DNA of 64,000 nt, from assembly GCF_001439695.1 (NCBI RefSeq), contig NZ_JYLL01000012.1, positions 1 through 64,000 on the forward strand, written 5' to 3'. The stretch comes from Pseudomonas veronii (GTDB lineage: Bacteria; Pseudomonadota; Gammaproteobacteria; Pseudomonadales; Pseudomonadaceae). The position numbers were made by a program, and so were the translations under genes. Positions 16,457 to 25,433 of this stretch are shown here, one piece after another; positions within the stretch are counted from its first letter, which is position 1; each line of letters begins with the position of its first letter. Below the pieces are notes generated by a model. That model was not told where the DNA came from. It saw only the letters and a list, made by a program, of their open reading frames with translations, and did not search any database.

Positions 16457-16798
16457 CTAGCTTCCGTGCGGGCAGTTTGTGCCCATGACCATGTACTCCA
16501 AGGTGTTGATCTTGCCCGCCGAATCTTCATAAGTCATGCGCGAAGGGGCTACGCCGCAGGTTTTATTGGCCTGAGTGGTACTGATTACCTTCTGGACATC
16601 AAGGTTCATTCCATATTCATAATGAACAACTTCAGGTATCGCCTTTCCGTTTTCTAAGGCGTACTGCTCCATTGCCTGTTGGTTCTCTTGCATCATCCGA
16701 CCATACACACGGTCACCGCCTCCTTCAGCCATGGCTAATGAAGATAAGGTCAAAATCGAAGCGGCGCAAAACGCTTTCATTGCTGTCATTGCTTTCAT
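16457..16798 (-). CDS. PtrA N-terminus fused to a DUF2790 domain (copy 3)
   Basis: A 113-residue exported protein. After the signal peptide (SSLAMA) comes EGGGDRVYGRMMQENQQAMEQY, the PtrA signature shared with the genes at 3475 and 8387. The second half, VVHYEYGMNLDVQKVI and CGVAPSRMTYEDSAGKINTL, matches the DUF2790 family, whose two Cys (CGV and TNCP) are kept. The start at 16798 has AGGAG seven bases upstream. A weak CopR-like sequence with three mismatches lies at 16871-16886. DUF2790 proteins of Pseudomonas are small and periplasmic with unknown function; the combination suggests a copper-linked role. Confidence 0.75.
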   Translation of the reverse strand: MKAMTAMKAFCAASILTLSSLAMAEGGGDRVYGRMMQENQQAMEQYALENGKAIPEVVHYEYGMNLDVQKVISTTQANKTCGVAPSRMTYEDSAGKINTLEYMVMGTNCPHGS

Positions 16799-16976
16799 GA
16801 TTTTCTCCTAAAGCTCAATTTTCTGAGTTAAAGAGTAACAAGTGAAAGCTTTCAGAAAGCTGCCGCGAAGGTTACTAATGTGAAAGGTGGACCCTACTCC
16901 GCGTTTACGCTTTCAAGCCAGATGGCATTTTTGTTATCACCAAAGGTTGGCAGAAGCTAACGGAACACAGATGCCC

Positions 16977-18611
16977 TCAAAAGCTTATTGAAACCGGTGG
17001 TCCCTCCCAATCCCTTGATACGCCGGTAGATCTGAGCAAGGCCTCTGCGTCGACCCCTGTTCTGGCCAGGCTTTCCAGATCCCACTCGAAGAAACTGGAA
17101 AAAACCAGGAAAACCTTGCTTGATACCGCTGAGGTCAATCTTACCGTCGAGTAATTCACGGGGAGCTTCATCCTGATGAGTTCAGAGACAGTCCACACCA
17201 AAGTTCTTAGACGGAAATGCCATACTGACTCCTGATGAATCTTGATCTGTTGATAAGTAAGGGGGAACCTCTGCTTGCGTAGATCCAGCTCATGAGGTAA
17301 CGAACCTGGGAGTAGCGATTGCAAATTCCGAATGTTCACTCTCTTCGGATCTTTCGTAACTTTATACAGCTCATCTACGCCCGCTTCGATAAGGGCTGCA
17401 TAGGCGCCGTCTCTTGAGTCGACGGACTTTTCGACCGTAACTGTAGGTTTTTTAGGTGCATGGAGTTTTGCCATTAACCATGCGTTATCATTTTCTAGAA
17501 TCCATTGCGTAGGTTTGTACGCCTTCTTCCAGAGGTACTCGACATCGGCGTCGGTACGCAGCGCTAAAAGCAACTCAATTTTTTGGCGATATCTAGTTTT
17601 TTGGTTAGGAAGCGATTGTTCGCCTTTGGGAACTCGCGTAGAAACAGAGGCACTCAGCAGGATAGACTCATTCTTCAGAGCCTCTTCAAAGTTATCTGCA
17701 CTGGAAAACAAATGAAGAGCAATGATCAAATGCCGCGCGAGCGGCATATTTAGCTGACCTTTATCTGATTTGAGCCGGATCCATTGCTCATGCTTTCCGT
17801 TGTTGTAGGCTGGATCAATCTGCGCCAAAAGTTCATCGCCGTAAGCGCTTTGGATGCTGTCGAATAGTTTCGCAATGCCCGCATTTTTTCCGAAAATGAA
17901 TCCGCGCTTCTTGCATTGGCGGACGTAGCACGAACTCAATACCGTGCTGCCTATCGGAGGAATATTGCGTTGCAAGATATCGTGTGCGAACAGAGCGACT
18001 TTCTGTTCCATCTTTGAACCCTTGTGTATTGCTGCGCTGTTTAACGGGCTCCAGCCGCATGCGCATGGCTCAGTCAGATTGGGAAGCAGTTTCAATTTAC
18101 GGTAGAACGGGCGAGAGCACTCGGGGCAGGCATGGATCAATGCGTCGCCATGACGCCAACAGACGGCAACACCGGGTATCTGGTGAGATCGATGCCAGTA
18201 GGCAGAACCCCGCTCAATCAAATCTTCCTGAACGCAGGTAGGACAAAGCTTAGCCTTGCCATGGGTGGACTCTTCTCTGCGGGGCACCCGTACCACCCCG
18301 TCATAACCCAGCGGTCCTTCGTTGTTCTCCGGCCCCTGCTTAACCCCAAGAAACGGCCGGTAAGCAGGAAAAGTAGTATTGCTACTGATCAGCTCTGCGA
18401 GATTGCTCTCCGATTGCCCCGGCAGCCTGTGCGCGAGCCTCTCGATCTGCTTGGGTACGATGCCACCAATGCAAAAGGGTTTCGATGCGAACAAATCGCG
18501 GTAGGTTTCTGCCGCGGTTCTATTGCCTGACAGATAGTGATAGCGGGTGACACGAGAGTGCAGCATTTCATCCGGCATCGACACGGGAAAAAATAATAGA
18601 TCAGACATCAT
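16977..18611 (-). CDS. Second TniQ/TnsD-family target-selection protein
   Basis: A 544-residue TniQ-type protein. The N-terminus (FFPVSMPDEMLHSRVTRYHYLSG) matches the family and the first zinc-binding region is complete: CPTCVQEDLIERGSAYWHR, IPGVAVCWRHG. A second cysteine group (CPEC...CACGW) follows. The long C-terminal part is helical and of the size of Tn7 TnsD, not a short TniQ. It is the last of the transposition genes, separated from tnsD by 380 bp. It probably directs the transposon to a target; which of the two TniQ proteins recognises glmS cannot be decided from sequence alone. Confidence 0.85.
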   Translation of the reverse strand: MMSDLLFFPVSMPDEMLHSRVTRYHYLSGNRTAAETYRDLFASKPFCIGGIVPKQIERLAHRLPGQSESNLAELISSNTTFPAYRPFLGVKQGPENNEGPLGYDGVVRVPRREESTHGKAKLCPTCVQEDLIERGSAYWHRSHQIPGVAVCWRHGDALIHACPECSRPFYRKLKLLPNLTEPCACGWSPLNSAAIHKGSKMEQKVALFAHDILQRNIPPIGSTVLSSCYVRQCKKRGFIFGKNAGIAKLFDSIQSAYGDELLAQIDPAYNNGKHEQWIRLKSDKGQLNMPLARHLIIALHLFSSADNFEEALKNESILLSASVSTRVPKGEQSLPNQKTRYRQKIELLLALRTDADVEYLWKKAYKPTQWILENDNAWLMAKLHAPKKPTVTVEKSVDSRDGAYAALIEAGVDELYKVTKDPKRVNIRNLQSLLPGSLPHELDLRKQRFPLTYQQIKIHQESVWHFRLRTLVWTVSELIRMKLPVNYSTVRLTSAVSSKVFLVFSSFFEWDLESLARTGVDAEALLRSTGVSRDWEGPPVSISF

Positions 18612-18990
18612 TTACCAATTAAAGGTAGGGGTCGAAGAGAACGTGCATCCGGGGGCAGTATATATGCAACCCGTAAAATTCTGTATCCGGTCTGGATTTG
18701 GAAATTACACAGCCGCTCAACTTTGAATCGTAGTAAATTCATCTAAACCCCGCCGCGCCCGTACTGCTTGAAATACAGAACACGTATCGATAACCCGTGT
18801 AGGTCAGCCAATGGCGATTGCAAAACTATTTCGGGTGATCGCGGGTTAATACGTTTTAGATGATGATTGTGATCATCCAGCGTATGCCGGCGCTATTCTG
18901 GTGGGTGTAAATTTTCATTAACAGAAAAACAATGTGTTCACGGTGAATTGATTTAGAACTTTTTTTAGATAGAGGGAATGCCCGGCTGGA
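18612..18990. other. Gap between the two tniQ/tnsD genes
   Basis: No gene recognised. AT-richer than its flanks, with a TGATGATTGTGATCATCA near-palindrome around 18860-18877. It may hold a separate promoter for the second tniQ gene. No CRISPR-like repeat is seen. Confidence 0.4.
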
Positions 18991-20658
18991 TTACAGCGGG
19001 GGCCGAATGCTCGCGACCCTGTAGAGCGAAGAACGTGATATAGGCTTGCCCTCCGAGAACAATTGGCGTCTAGCCCATCGCAGACGCCTATCGTGAAAGC
19101 CTTCGATTGGTTCACATACTTTTTCGAGCATTGCTGCACAGAGAGGAAGCTTGCAGAGCTGCTTTTCGAAGCGAGAAAGAACATGAAGCTCCCGACCAAT
19201 CCTGGTACGCGAAATGCGGACAGGCTTACCCGCGAGAGCATAAAGCGTATCGGCACACTGACGGACTTCGCCGGCCAGTCTCGCATCGAGGGCAGCGAAC
19301 ATTTCGGTGCTATTTAGACGAGGCGTACGATGTGGGCTTGGGTTTGCAGTTGACTCCGAAAGCCACTGTATATCGTGACGATACAGCCATGCATACCCCC
19401 TGCATGCATGTGCTTTGTAACATCGATAATCAGCCTCGAAAGCCGCGCGTCTTGCGCATAGCTCAATGTGAAATCGTGCCTCCCTCCAAGCATCTTGCCC
19501 ACCGGGTACATTTCGGATGTGACGATAGACATACGCTGATGAAACGCCTAGAACGGCAGCGATCTTTTTGGCATCAGCTCCTTCAAGAGCATGTTTCCAC
19601 ACAGCGGCTGACGAACAGTCCAGGCCTTTACTAGGCATCACCGGAGAAAGGCGCGCGAGAAGCCGAATGTGAGCTTTCGGATCACATGCCACCGCCTGTT
19701 TCACTGGGCATTGACCATGCAGCAAGCTCACCATTTCAATGCCCAGAGCACCGGCCAATAAAATGTATTTGAGCGGATGGTGGGAGGTTATAGGCGTGCG
19801 AAGCAGCTTCGTGACCCATGAGGCGGGTGTACCTGCACGAACATCTCCGAGTATAGAAAATTCCCATTCACGCGGGAGTGCGGCAAAAAAATCGGCCATG
19901 TGCTGCGCCAGCATGTGCAGGTGCAAGCGATGGTTATCAGAGGCAAGGTTGAGCTGCGTCGCCCTTTGTAAAAGCGTGTAGCGCACCGCCTCCGCCGACA
20001 AAGCATTGACTTCAGACTCTATGACCTGAAGCGAACGCAACGCTATTTCGTGAAGCGGCGGCATACACCGCAACGGGGTGTCGAGAAGTACCGTGTGTGC
20101 TTGCACATTCTCATCACTCGGCAGATTAAGTTGTCGAGAGCTGCGGCTGGACCAGCGAGGATCAAGAATCCTGAGTGACGTGCCGTGATGCGGACATACC
20201 AGCACGCCTGGAAGCATGTGTACCCTGTGCCAGTAAGCAACTCCCCGTTGAGCCTGATCTTGGGCGATACATTCTGGGCATAACCGCACTCGGGAGGCGA
20301 ATCCAATACGGCTCGCGTTGACGCCCAGCTTTAACATCAAACCTTTCCCATCAGCGGTCATCAGCGTCCGAGCGTGTTCAACCTGGCTCATCCTCAAAAA
20401 CGGCGCATAGTAGGGTAATAATGTGTGGCGCATGAGGACCTCGGCTACCGATAGCTCGGTACCGCTGGGTAGTGCATCGACAAAATCCCCTAAGTGACTC
20501 GGGAATGCCACATTTTGCGAAAATGCTGCCGCCGATTTCAGTCCGGCAAATGCTGCTTGGCAATTACGAACACCACAAAGACGGGCATAGCGAGAAATCA
20601 CGCTGTGCAGCGTCTCGTCGGGAAACGCAGCAGGGAAGAAATGGAGTTTAAGGTGCAC
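18991..20658 (-). CDS. tnsD: TnsD/TniQ-family target-selection protein
   Basis: The chosen start is GTG 20658, 16 bp after the tnsC stop and preceded by GGAGGG; an earlier in-frame ATG at 20913 lies deep inside tnsC and adds non-homologous residues. The 555-residue product begins HLKLHFFPAAFPDETLHSVI and has the zinc motif CPECIAQDQAQRGVAYWHR with PGVLVCPHHG. A helix-turn-helix-like segment (KKIAAVLGVSSAYVYRHI) follows near residue 390, and the C-terminus is basic. In Tn7, TnsD binds the end of glmS and recruits TnsC. Its position directly after tnsC matches Tn7 tnsD. Confidence 0.85.
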   Translation of the reverse strand: MHLKLHFFPAAFPDETLHSVISRYARLCGVRNCQAAFAGLKSAAAFSQNVAFPSHLGDFVDALPSGTELSVAEVLMRHTLLPYYAPFLRMSQVEHARTLMTADGKGLMLKLGVNASRIGFASRVRLCPECIAQDQAQRGVAYWHRVHMLPGVLVCPHHGTSLRILDPRWSSRSSRQLNLPSDENVQAHTVLLDTPLRCMPPLHEIALRSLQVIESEVNALSAEAVRYTLLQRATQLNLASDNHRLHLHMLAQHMADFFAALPREWEFSILGDVRAGTPASWVTKLLRTPITSHHPLKYILLAGALGIEMVSLLHGQCPVKQAVACDPKAHIRLLARLSPVMPSKGLDCSSAAVWKHALEGADAKKIAAVLGVSSAYVYRHIRNVPGGQDAWREARFHIELCARRAAFEADYRCYKAHACRGYAWLYRHDIQWLSESTANPSPHRTPRLNSTEMFAALDARLAGEVRQCADTLYALAGKPVRISRTRIGRELHVLSRFEKQLCKLPLCAAMLEKVCEPIEGFHDRRLRWARRQLFSEGKPISRSSLYRVASIRPPL

Positions 20659-20674
20659 TTCACCACCCTCCGAC

Positions 20675-22135
20675 TCACGCTTTGTGATACATCGGTGAGA
20701 ACTCAAAAAGGTCCTCGTTGAGCCAGCCCGAAGCGCGCAGAGCTTCGAGAGGAGCGTCATGTTCGCTAAGCGCTTTAGCCTCTGAGTTTTCCACAGCAGT
20801 AGCAATCGGCGATGGGTGGTCTTTCGCAAGAATGCTTGGAGATGGGTCTGCCGGCTTCTCACGGGATACAACGCTTCGAAGCAAGGCAAGGCGATCCTCT
20901 CGTGCCAAACCATCGAAGACCATCATTTCGCTCAGCTGATCCTCGATCGGCAGCAAATCGTCGAACTGTCGCATCCGCTTCGGATCTCGGCTACGCAGAG
21001 CTGAAAGGGCTGGCTTTAGAATCTGCATTTTTGAGTTGCTTACCTTCACCAGGATCTCAGCAGTCAAACACTCCGAGCCACTCTGGACCGCATAACGCTG
21101 ACTCAATACCAGCAGCTTGACCAAGAAATCTGTGACGCCTTGAGTGTGCTCATACAGCGTGTCAAAAATCTCGTCGGTCAGCTCAGCAATCTGCTTGCAC
21201 CACTGATAGCTCCAGAGATTTTCGACCAACAACCGCCACTCCTCATCATCCTTTTCGAATCGTTTGAATTCGAGCGTGCCGGCACCACAGACTCGGCGGG
21301 CAGTCCGCATGGCTTCTGAGAACAGGCTAATCGTCGAATTCGTGCCACTGAAAACGACCGGGATCCCAATGTTATTTACCAAATGCAGAAAAAAATTCAG
21401 CATGCTCTCCTTACCACCGGTTTTCGCCAGGTGGAGGTTTTGCAGCTCGTCGATCAATAAGGCGCCGATGAAAAACGTGCTGGCCACCTGCTCCATTTGT
21501 TGCAGCGCATCATTGATGTTTCGATGCCTGTAGCGCTTGTGGTAGTCCTTGTCTCCCAGAGCGTCACCCACCGCATAAAAAAACTGCTGACAAAATCCAG
21601 CCAGCGATCCATCCCGAGGGCAGTCAAGCTTCAGCCATGTGATTTGGGTATGAACAAACTGCTTTCCTTCATAGCGCTCATGACGGATTGTCTGTGGATA
21701 AAGGCTCAAAATGGCGTGGAGTGCCGTTGACTTGCCAATGCCGCTCAGGCCAACGACGGTAAACGTTTCTGCAGTGGACTTGAACGCATCGTGGTAACGC
21801 TGAGCCCCAGATAAAGAATGCAAATGCCGGACGGTAGCGGGCGACATCGGGTTACGCCCAACATACCCTCGACGAATGAGCAGTGAGAACAGGGCCTCCA
21901 GTTCCAGATGTAGCAAAAACGGCTGTACCACGGTTCTTAGCCGGTCGATACAGTGAATTCGAGTGGCTCCTTCGAGCGTCAGCTCTTTCGGATCCACCGG
22001 CTGAGGAAAATTCGAGATCAGCTCAACAGCCGCCGCCTCCGACAATATCGGAGGCAAAGCTTCGATAAGCGGGTTACCCGCATACTCACTAATGTCCTGT
22101 CTGACGTAATTGGCAAACGTCTGTGCACCTTTCAT
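20675..22135 (-). CDS. tnsC: TnsC, AAA+ transposition regulator
   Basis: A 486-residue ATPase. Walker A is GLSGIGKS (129-136), Walker B is GALLIDELQNLHL, and a sensor-like VVFSGTNS follows. This is the TnsC/TniB fold that links the target selector to the TnsAB transposase. Its ATG overlaps the tnsB stop by 2 bases and its stop lies 16 bp before tnsD, showing a tightly coupled tnsABCD operon. The C-terminal 100 residues are variable and probably contact TnsA/TnsB. Confidence 0.9.
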   Translation of the reverse strand: MKGAQTFANYVRQDISEYAGNPLIEALPPILSEAAAVELISNFPQPVDPKELTLEGATRIHCIDRLRTVVQPFLLHLELEALFSLLIRRGYVGRNPMSPATVRHLHSLSGAQRYHDAFKSTAETFTVVGLSGIGKSTALHAILSLYPQTIRHERYEGKQFVHTQITWLKLDCPRDGSLAGFCQQFFYAVGDALGDKDYHKRYRHRNINDALQQMEQVASTFFIGALLIDELQNLHLAKTGGKESMLNFFLHLVNNIGIPVVFSGTNSTISLFSEAMRTARRVCGAGTLEFKRFEKDDEEWRLLVENLWSYQWCKQIAELTDEIFDTLYEHTQGVTDFLVKLLVLSQRYAVQSGSECLTAEILVKVSNSKMQILKPALSALRSRDPKRMRQFDDLLPIEDQLSEMMVFDGLAREDRLALLRSVVSREKPADPSPSILAKDHPSPIATAVENSEAKALSEHDAPLEALRASGWLNEDLFEFSPMYHKA

Positions 22136-24300
22136 TTTGCCTGTCCTGGCCGAATTCTTTTGAGCAAATCGATAACCTGCGCAGTGCGCTCGCCGGCATA
22201 TGAATCATGCGCTTTCGGTGTCAATTCAGATTGAAGTGAAGCTGGCTCCGCCCTAACGCCTTCAGGAACAACAGCATTTTCACGCTCACGGAGACGTTCT
22301 TCTGCGCGGTTCTCGCGGATGTTTCCAGTGGCCTCTGCCTTGGTGGGCGGAGCAGGTTCCAGTTTTCGTTCTGCGAGTGCATGACTGATGATCTGGTGGA
22401 CCTGATCGCTAAGCTGCACACGGCTTTCCAGCTCGGCTCGCCGGCGAGTAGGCGGTTTTTGGCGATAGGCTTCGAGCAGATCAAAAATCTCGTCCGAGCG
22501 GTAATTCGCGTAACCGGCATCCGATCGTCGAAGATCACAACGGATAAACTGCTTGGCCTCTCCCTGAATCCAAATGTGTGCCGCAGAGTTCGGATCGAAC
22601 CAACACTCTATTGACCAAACGCCCCCTTTGCGAGCCTTGGCAAACCAATCTTTCTCTATGGCCATATCACACACGTAGTGCATGCCGCGAAACATCACCC
22701 CGCCCTTTTGAACGGTCGCGCGCTCGCGAGGCAAGAGATGGAGGTAAACCAGCTCGTCAGGACGTTTGTTGGATTCGATCAGGTCGTTGTCGTAGGCCCA
22801 ATTCCATATCCCGTTGGGTGTAGGTTCAACGCCGTCATTCATCATCGCCTGAGTCAGTCGTTCAGGCTGTCGATGGTGCCCGTTATAGTGGAGTACGCAC
22901 TTGATGAGGATTTGGGTGAACTCTTTGAGATTCAGCGTGGCATCGAGCCGGTAGTCTCGCTCGCCTCGCTCTTTGTCTCGCGCTGCTACCCCGCCAGGTA
23001 GCCATCTGATACCCGTCAAATCATTCAAAATGCCAAACCGACTTTCCACCATAGGCTTCCAATCCGGCCGATAAGGCGGAGCAGTGCCCATCTCAATTCC
23101 CAATCCTGACGATAGCCCCTCTGCTGCGAGTGACAGCATCTCTCCTCGGTCGGCGTAAATCTGGTGGGGCAGGTGGTGACAATTCCAATCATCTGCATTG
23201 ATTTCGACGCCGTTCTGAGCGCAGAACTCGACTTTGGAGGTAAATGCGTTGAACAGCGCTTGCCTGGCCCCATTCCAACTAGGGCCCTCCAATCCTACAT
23301 AGAGACCAGCAATCATTCCGGAGAAGCTATCCACAACGATATAAACTACGGGCCGGCCAATGAGCATCCGCCTGGAGTAGCTGTTGACCAAATAAATATC
23401 GGCAATAGTCGCGTCGATCTCGAACTGATGACAGGGTCCACGCAGCCAATCGCGAACGGTACCTGAAAGCGGACGGCAGTCTTTTAACCATCTCCTCAAT
23501 CCTTTACGGCCACGCTCGGTTTCAATCTCGTCGAAAAAAATCTGTCCCCAATATTGGAACTGCCTCAAGCTGGGGAGTTCTGAACCAGGCAACAAACGAA
23601 GCTCTTCTTCACTGTTTTTAGAGATGTCTCGAACTGAGTAGAATCGTCTCAACATTTCGTCATATGCGCTCGAAATAGAAGATTTCTTATCTCTTACATA
23701 TAGAGCATACCCAACACGGATGCATCGTTTATCAACCGCACTAAGCATCTTGGAAGGCGAAGTAAGAACGCCTTGAAATTTAGGCTTTCGCCCTGGTGGC
23801 CTACTTGGATCATATTTTCTATCCGCAACACCTACCGCCGTATAATTACTAAGCAATGAGTTGCGAACTTGACCATAAAACCAATATCGGTAAAGAAGCC
23901 GATAGATCGTTTTCCGCTGGATTCCGAGCTCTGACGCCCGTCTGCTAACAAGCCGGCCTAACTCACCTCGTACAAATATTTGTCCCGGGTATTCAGGATC
24001 TAATAGAGGGGCGATAACGGCCCACTTTTCGTCCCGGCCTTGCTTGGCTCTCTCATCCAACTGTTCCTCAAGCACAAGCATAAACTCGGGCGTGGTGATG
24101 GCTGCTGGTTTGGTGTGACCAGATGCTATCGAGCGACGCAGCTCCTCCAGACCAACCGCGTACGGCTGCCGGGGTGGGTCAGCTAGATCTATCACAACTG
24201 CTAAGTCACGCGTTTCATCCTGGTAAAGGAGCCTGGCTATCGTAGAGATGACCGACAGATCGGTTACAGGCTCGAAAACGTCATTAACGAGAACAGTCAT
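22132..24300 (-). CDS. tnsB: TnsB, DDE transposase
   Basis: A 722-residue integrase-core transposase. N-terminal helix-turn-helix segments (SRRASELGIQRKTIYRLLYR) would bind the transposon ends. The catalytic core gives the DDE triad in FEIDATIADIYLV, HQIYADRGEML and KPMVESRFG, with YIVVDSFSGMIAGLYVG between, as in TnsB. The C-terminal tail should bind TnsC. It cuts and joins the 3' strands at the ends. The ATG overlaps the tnsA stop by 2 bases. Confidence 0.92.
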   Translation of the reverse strand: MTVLVNDVFEPVTDLSVISTIARLLYQDETRDLAVVIDLADPPRQPYAVGLEELRRSIASGHTKPAAITTPEFMLVLEEQLDERAKQGRDEKWAVIAPLLDPEYPGQIFVRGELGRLVSRRASELGIQRKTIYRLLYRYWFYGQVRNSLLSNYTAVGVADRKYDPSRPPGRKPKFQGVLTSPSKMLSAVDKRCIRVGYALYVRDKKSSISSAYDEMLRRFYSVRDISKNSEEELRLLPGSELPSLRQFQYWGQIFFDEIETERGRKGLRRWLKDCRPLSGTVRDWLRGPCHQFEIDATIADIYLVNSYSRRMLIGRPVVYIVVDSFSGMIAGLYVGLEGPSWNGARQALFNAFTSKVEFCAQNGVEINADDWNCHHLPHQIYADRGEMLSLAAEGLSSGLGIEMGTAPPYRPDWKPMVESRFGILNDLTGIRWLPGGVAARDKERGERDYRLDATLNLKEFTQILIKCVLHYNGHHRQPERLTQAMMNDGVEPTPNGIWNWAYDNDLIESNKRPDELVYLHLLPRERATVQKGGVMFRGMHYVCDMAIEKDWFAKARKGGVWSIECWFDPNSAAHIWIQGEAKQFIRCDLRRSDAGYANYRSDEIFDLLEAYRQKPPTRRRAELESRVQLSDQVHQIISHALAERKLEPAPPTKAEATGNIRENRAEERLRERENAVVPEGVRAEPASLQSELTPKAHDSYAGERTAQVIDLLKRIRPGQAK

Positions 24301-25151
24301 GACATTTTCTCCTTCAACGATACTTGGACAGGGCTCGCGGAAACTTCGAAGTCAGGAACTAGACCAGTAAGATGGAGAGGAGTGTTAACCAAATCTATTT
24401 TCAGTATCTTGGTCCAAACCAGATGAAAGAAAATTGCTTGAGCGTCTATATAGGAAATTGACAGAAGGGATGCTATTTTTCTTAGACAGGTGGCCAAGGT
24501 CCACGAATATTCCCGGCTGTTCACTAGGCACTCAATAAAATTCGAATGCAACGGCAGTTTCATTAAATCACGAGAGAGCTTCGAGTATCTCCTGATTAGT
24601 CCAATATTTTTTATCAAATCTCGTGTAAAAAACTCGTCTGTTACGATTTTCCAATCAACACCTTGGCTTTCCCAAAAGCGCTTTTCAATCTCAAGTTTCT
24701 CAAGCGTTCTTTTACTTCTGTTGCCAATTAAATCGGAACGATACTTCACCGTCCTAGCTACCGATTTGAAGTTTCCGCTCGGGTCTTTAACAGTTAACAG
24801 GAAGTCTGTTGTCATCACATAAGGCAGTGTTGTTCTAGGGTATCTTGGATAGCGTACAGCTATCGCCGACGCTATCGCTTGCGCACGCTCTGTGGGTAGT
24901 AAAGGGTATTGCTCTCGGATATCCACGACGTCTTCAGAAAATTCACACACAAGGAAGTACGAACGCTCGAGATCTGACAGTAGGTGATGAATTCTCTCGA
25001 TCTTCACACCTTGAATCTTGTGCGAACGACCTATCGACGGGACATCTTGTACCCGCAGCCAAGGCACGTAGCTTGCCCCGGCGCCTTCGCCAAATCCATT
25101 TGCAATGTGCCGTTCAATGTCCTGCTGTGATGCAAACTTACGACCTCGCAA
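24297..25151 (-). CDS. tnsA: TnsA endonuclease
   Basis: A 284-residue Tn7-type TnsA. The start is TTG 25151 with a strong GAGGAGG ribosome site a few bases upstream. The restriction-like catalytic set is visible: Glu62 (LERSYF), Asp116 (MTTDFLL) and Lys136 (VARTVKYRS), close to Tn7's E63/D114/K132, although the Gln before the Lys is Thr here. TnsA cleaves the 5' strands so that the element moves by cut and paste. It is the first gene of tnsABCD and lies 257 bp from the right end. Confidence 0.9.
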   Translation of the reverse strand: MRGRKFASQQDIERHIANGFGEGAGASYVPWLRVQDVPSIGRSHKIQGVKIERIHHLLSDLERSYFLVCEFSEDVVDIREQYPLLPTERAQAIASAIAVRYPRYPRTTLPYVMTTDFLLTVKDPSGNFKSVARTVKYRSDLIGNRSKRTLEKLEIEKRFWESQGVDWKIVTDEFFTRDLIKNIGLIRRYSKLSRDLMKLPLHSNFIECLVNSREYSWTLATCLRKIASLLSISYIDAQAIFFHLVWTKILKIDLVNTPLHLTGLVPDFEVSASPVQVSLKEKMS

Positions 25152-25342
25152 CCCACGCCTCCTCAGTCGATGCGGACCGCTTCACCTCGCGTCGAGAAAA
25201 AGTCGTAGAAGGACACGACTGCCAAAGCGGCCGTATTCAAAACATTTTCCAGACTACACCCGCTGAAAGTTGAAGCGATGAATCCAGACCAAAGGGAAAG
25301 CCTGGAAAGGAAAACCCCTGTAGATACGGGGGGTTGAGCCTT

Positions 25343-25408
25343 GTGTCAATCTATGTTCATCAGTGTCAAACTTTATTGTTTTGTGTCAATCTTTATTGTT
25401 CAAAACCA
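25343..25408 (-). repeat. Tn7-like right end with three TnsB-type repeats
   Basis: On the plus strand the repeats start at 25343, 25363 and 25383, an exact 20-bp period: GTGTCAATCTATGTTCA, GTGTCAAACTTTATTGTT, GTGTCAATCTTTATTGTT. On the minus strand each of the outer two reads AACAATAAAG-N2-TGACAC. The tip would be TGGTTTTG (25408-25401), then the first repeat, as Tn7 has eight bases before its first TnsB site. The five bases 25409-25413 (GACGG) would be the target duplication; the partner copy is outside the window. Confidence 0.8.
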
Positions 25409-25433
25409 GACGGGCCTTCCGGCGCCAGCCGTA

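Larger units (their letters stand above)
1..25408. mobile_element. Tn7-like transposon (right part) carrying copper/metal resistance, in attTn7
   Basis: The transposition genes tnsA-tnsB-tnsC-tnsD plus a second tniQ run leftward from a right end that lies just downstream of glmS, the classical attTn7 position. The proposed tip on the minus strand (TGGTTTTG followed by AACAATAAAG) begins at 25408, leaving 25 bp after the glmS stop, the distance expected for Tn7. Tn7's own end also has 8 bases followed by ACAATAAAG. Everything from the tip to the left window edge is accessory: copper, Co/Ni and porin genes. The left end and the 5-bp target duplication cannot be seen, so total length is unknown. 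The exact tip base is inferred. Confidence 0.85.

Noticed and set aside
16871..16886. CopR box upstream of the PtrA-DUF2790 gene
   Set aside because: Minus strand CTTTCAcattaGTAAC has three mismatches; too weak to call as a site.
16977..25408. CRISPR-associated transposon (Tn7-like with Cascade)
   Set aside because: Two TniQ-type proteins raised the idea, but no cas gene or repeat-spacer array is visible, and both TniQ proteins are TnsD-sized.
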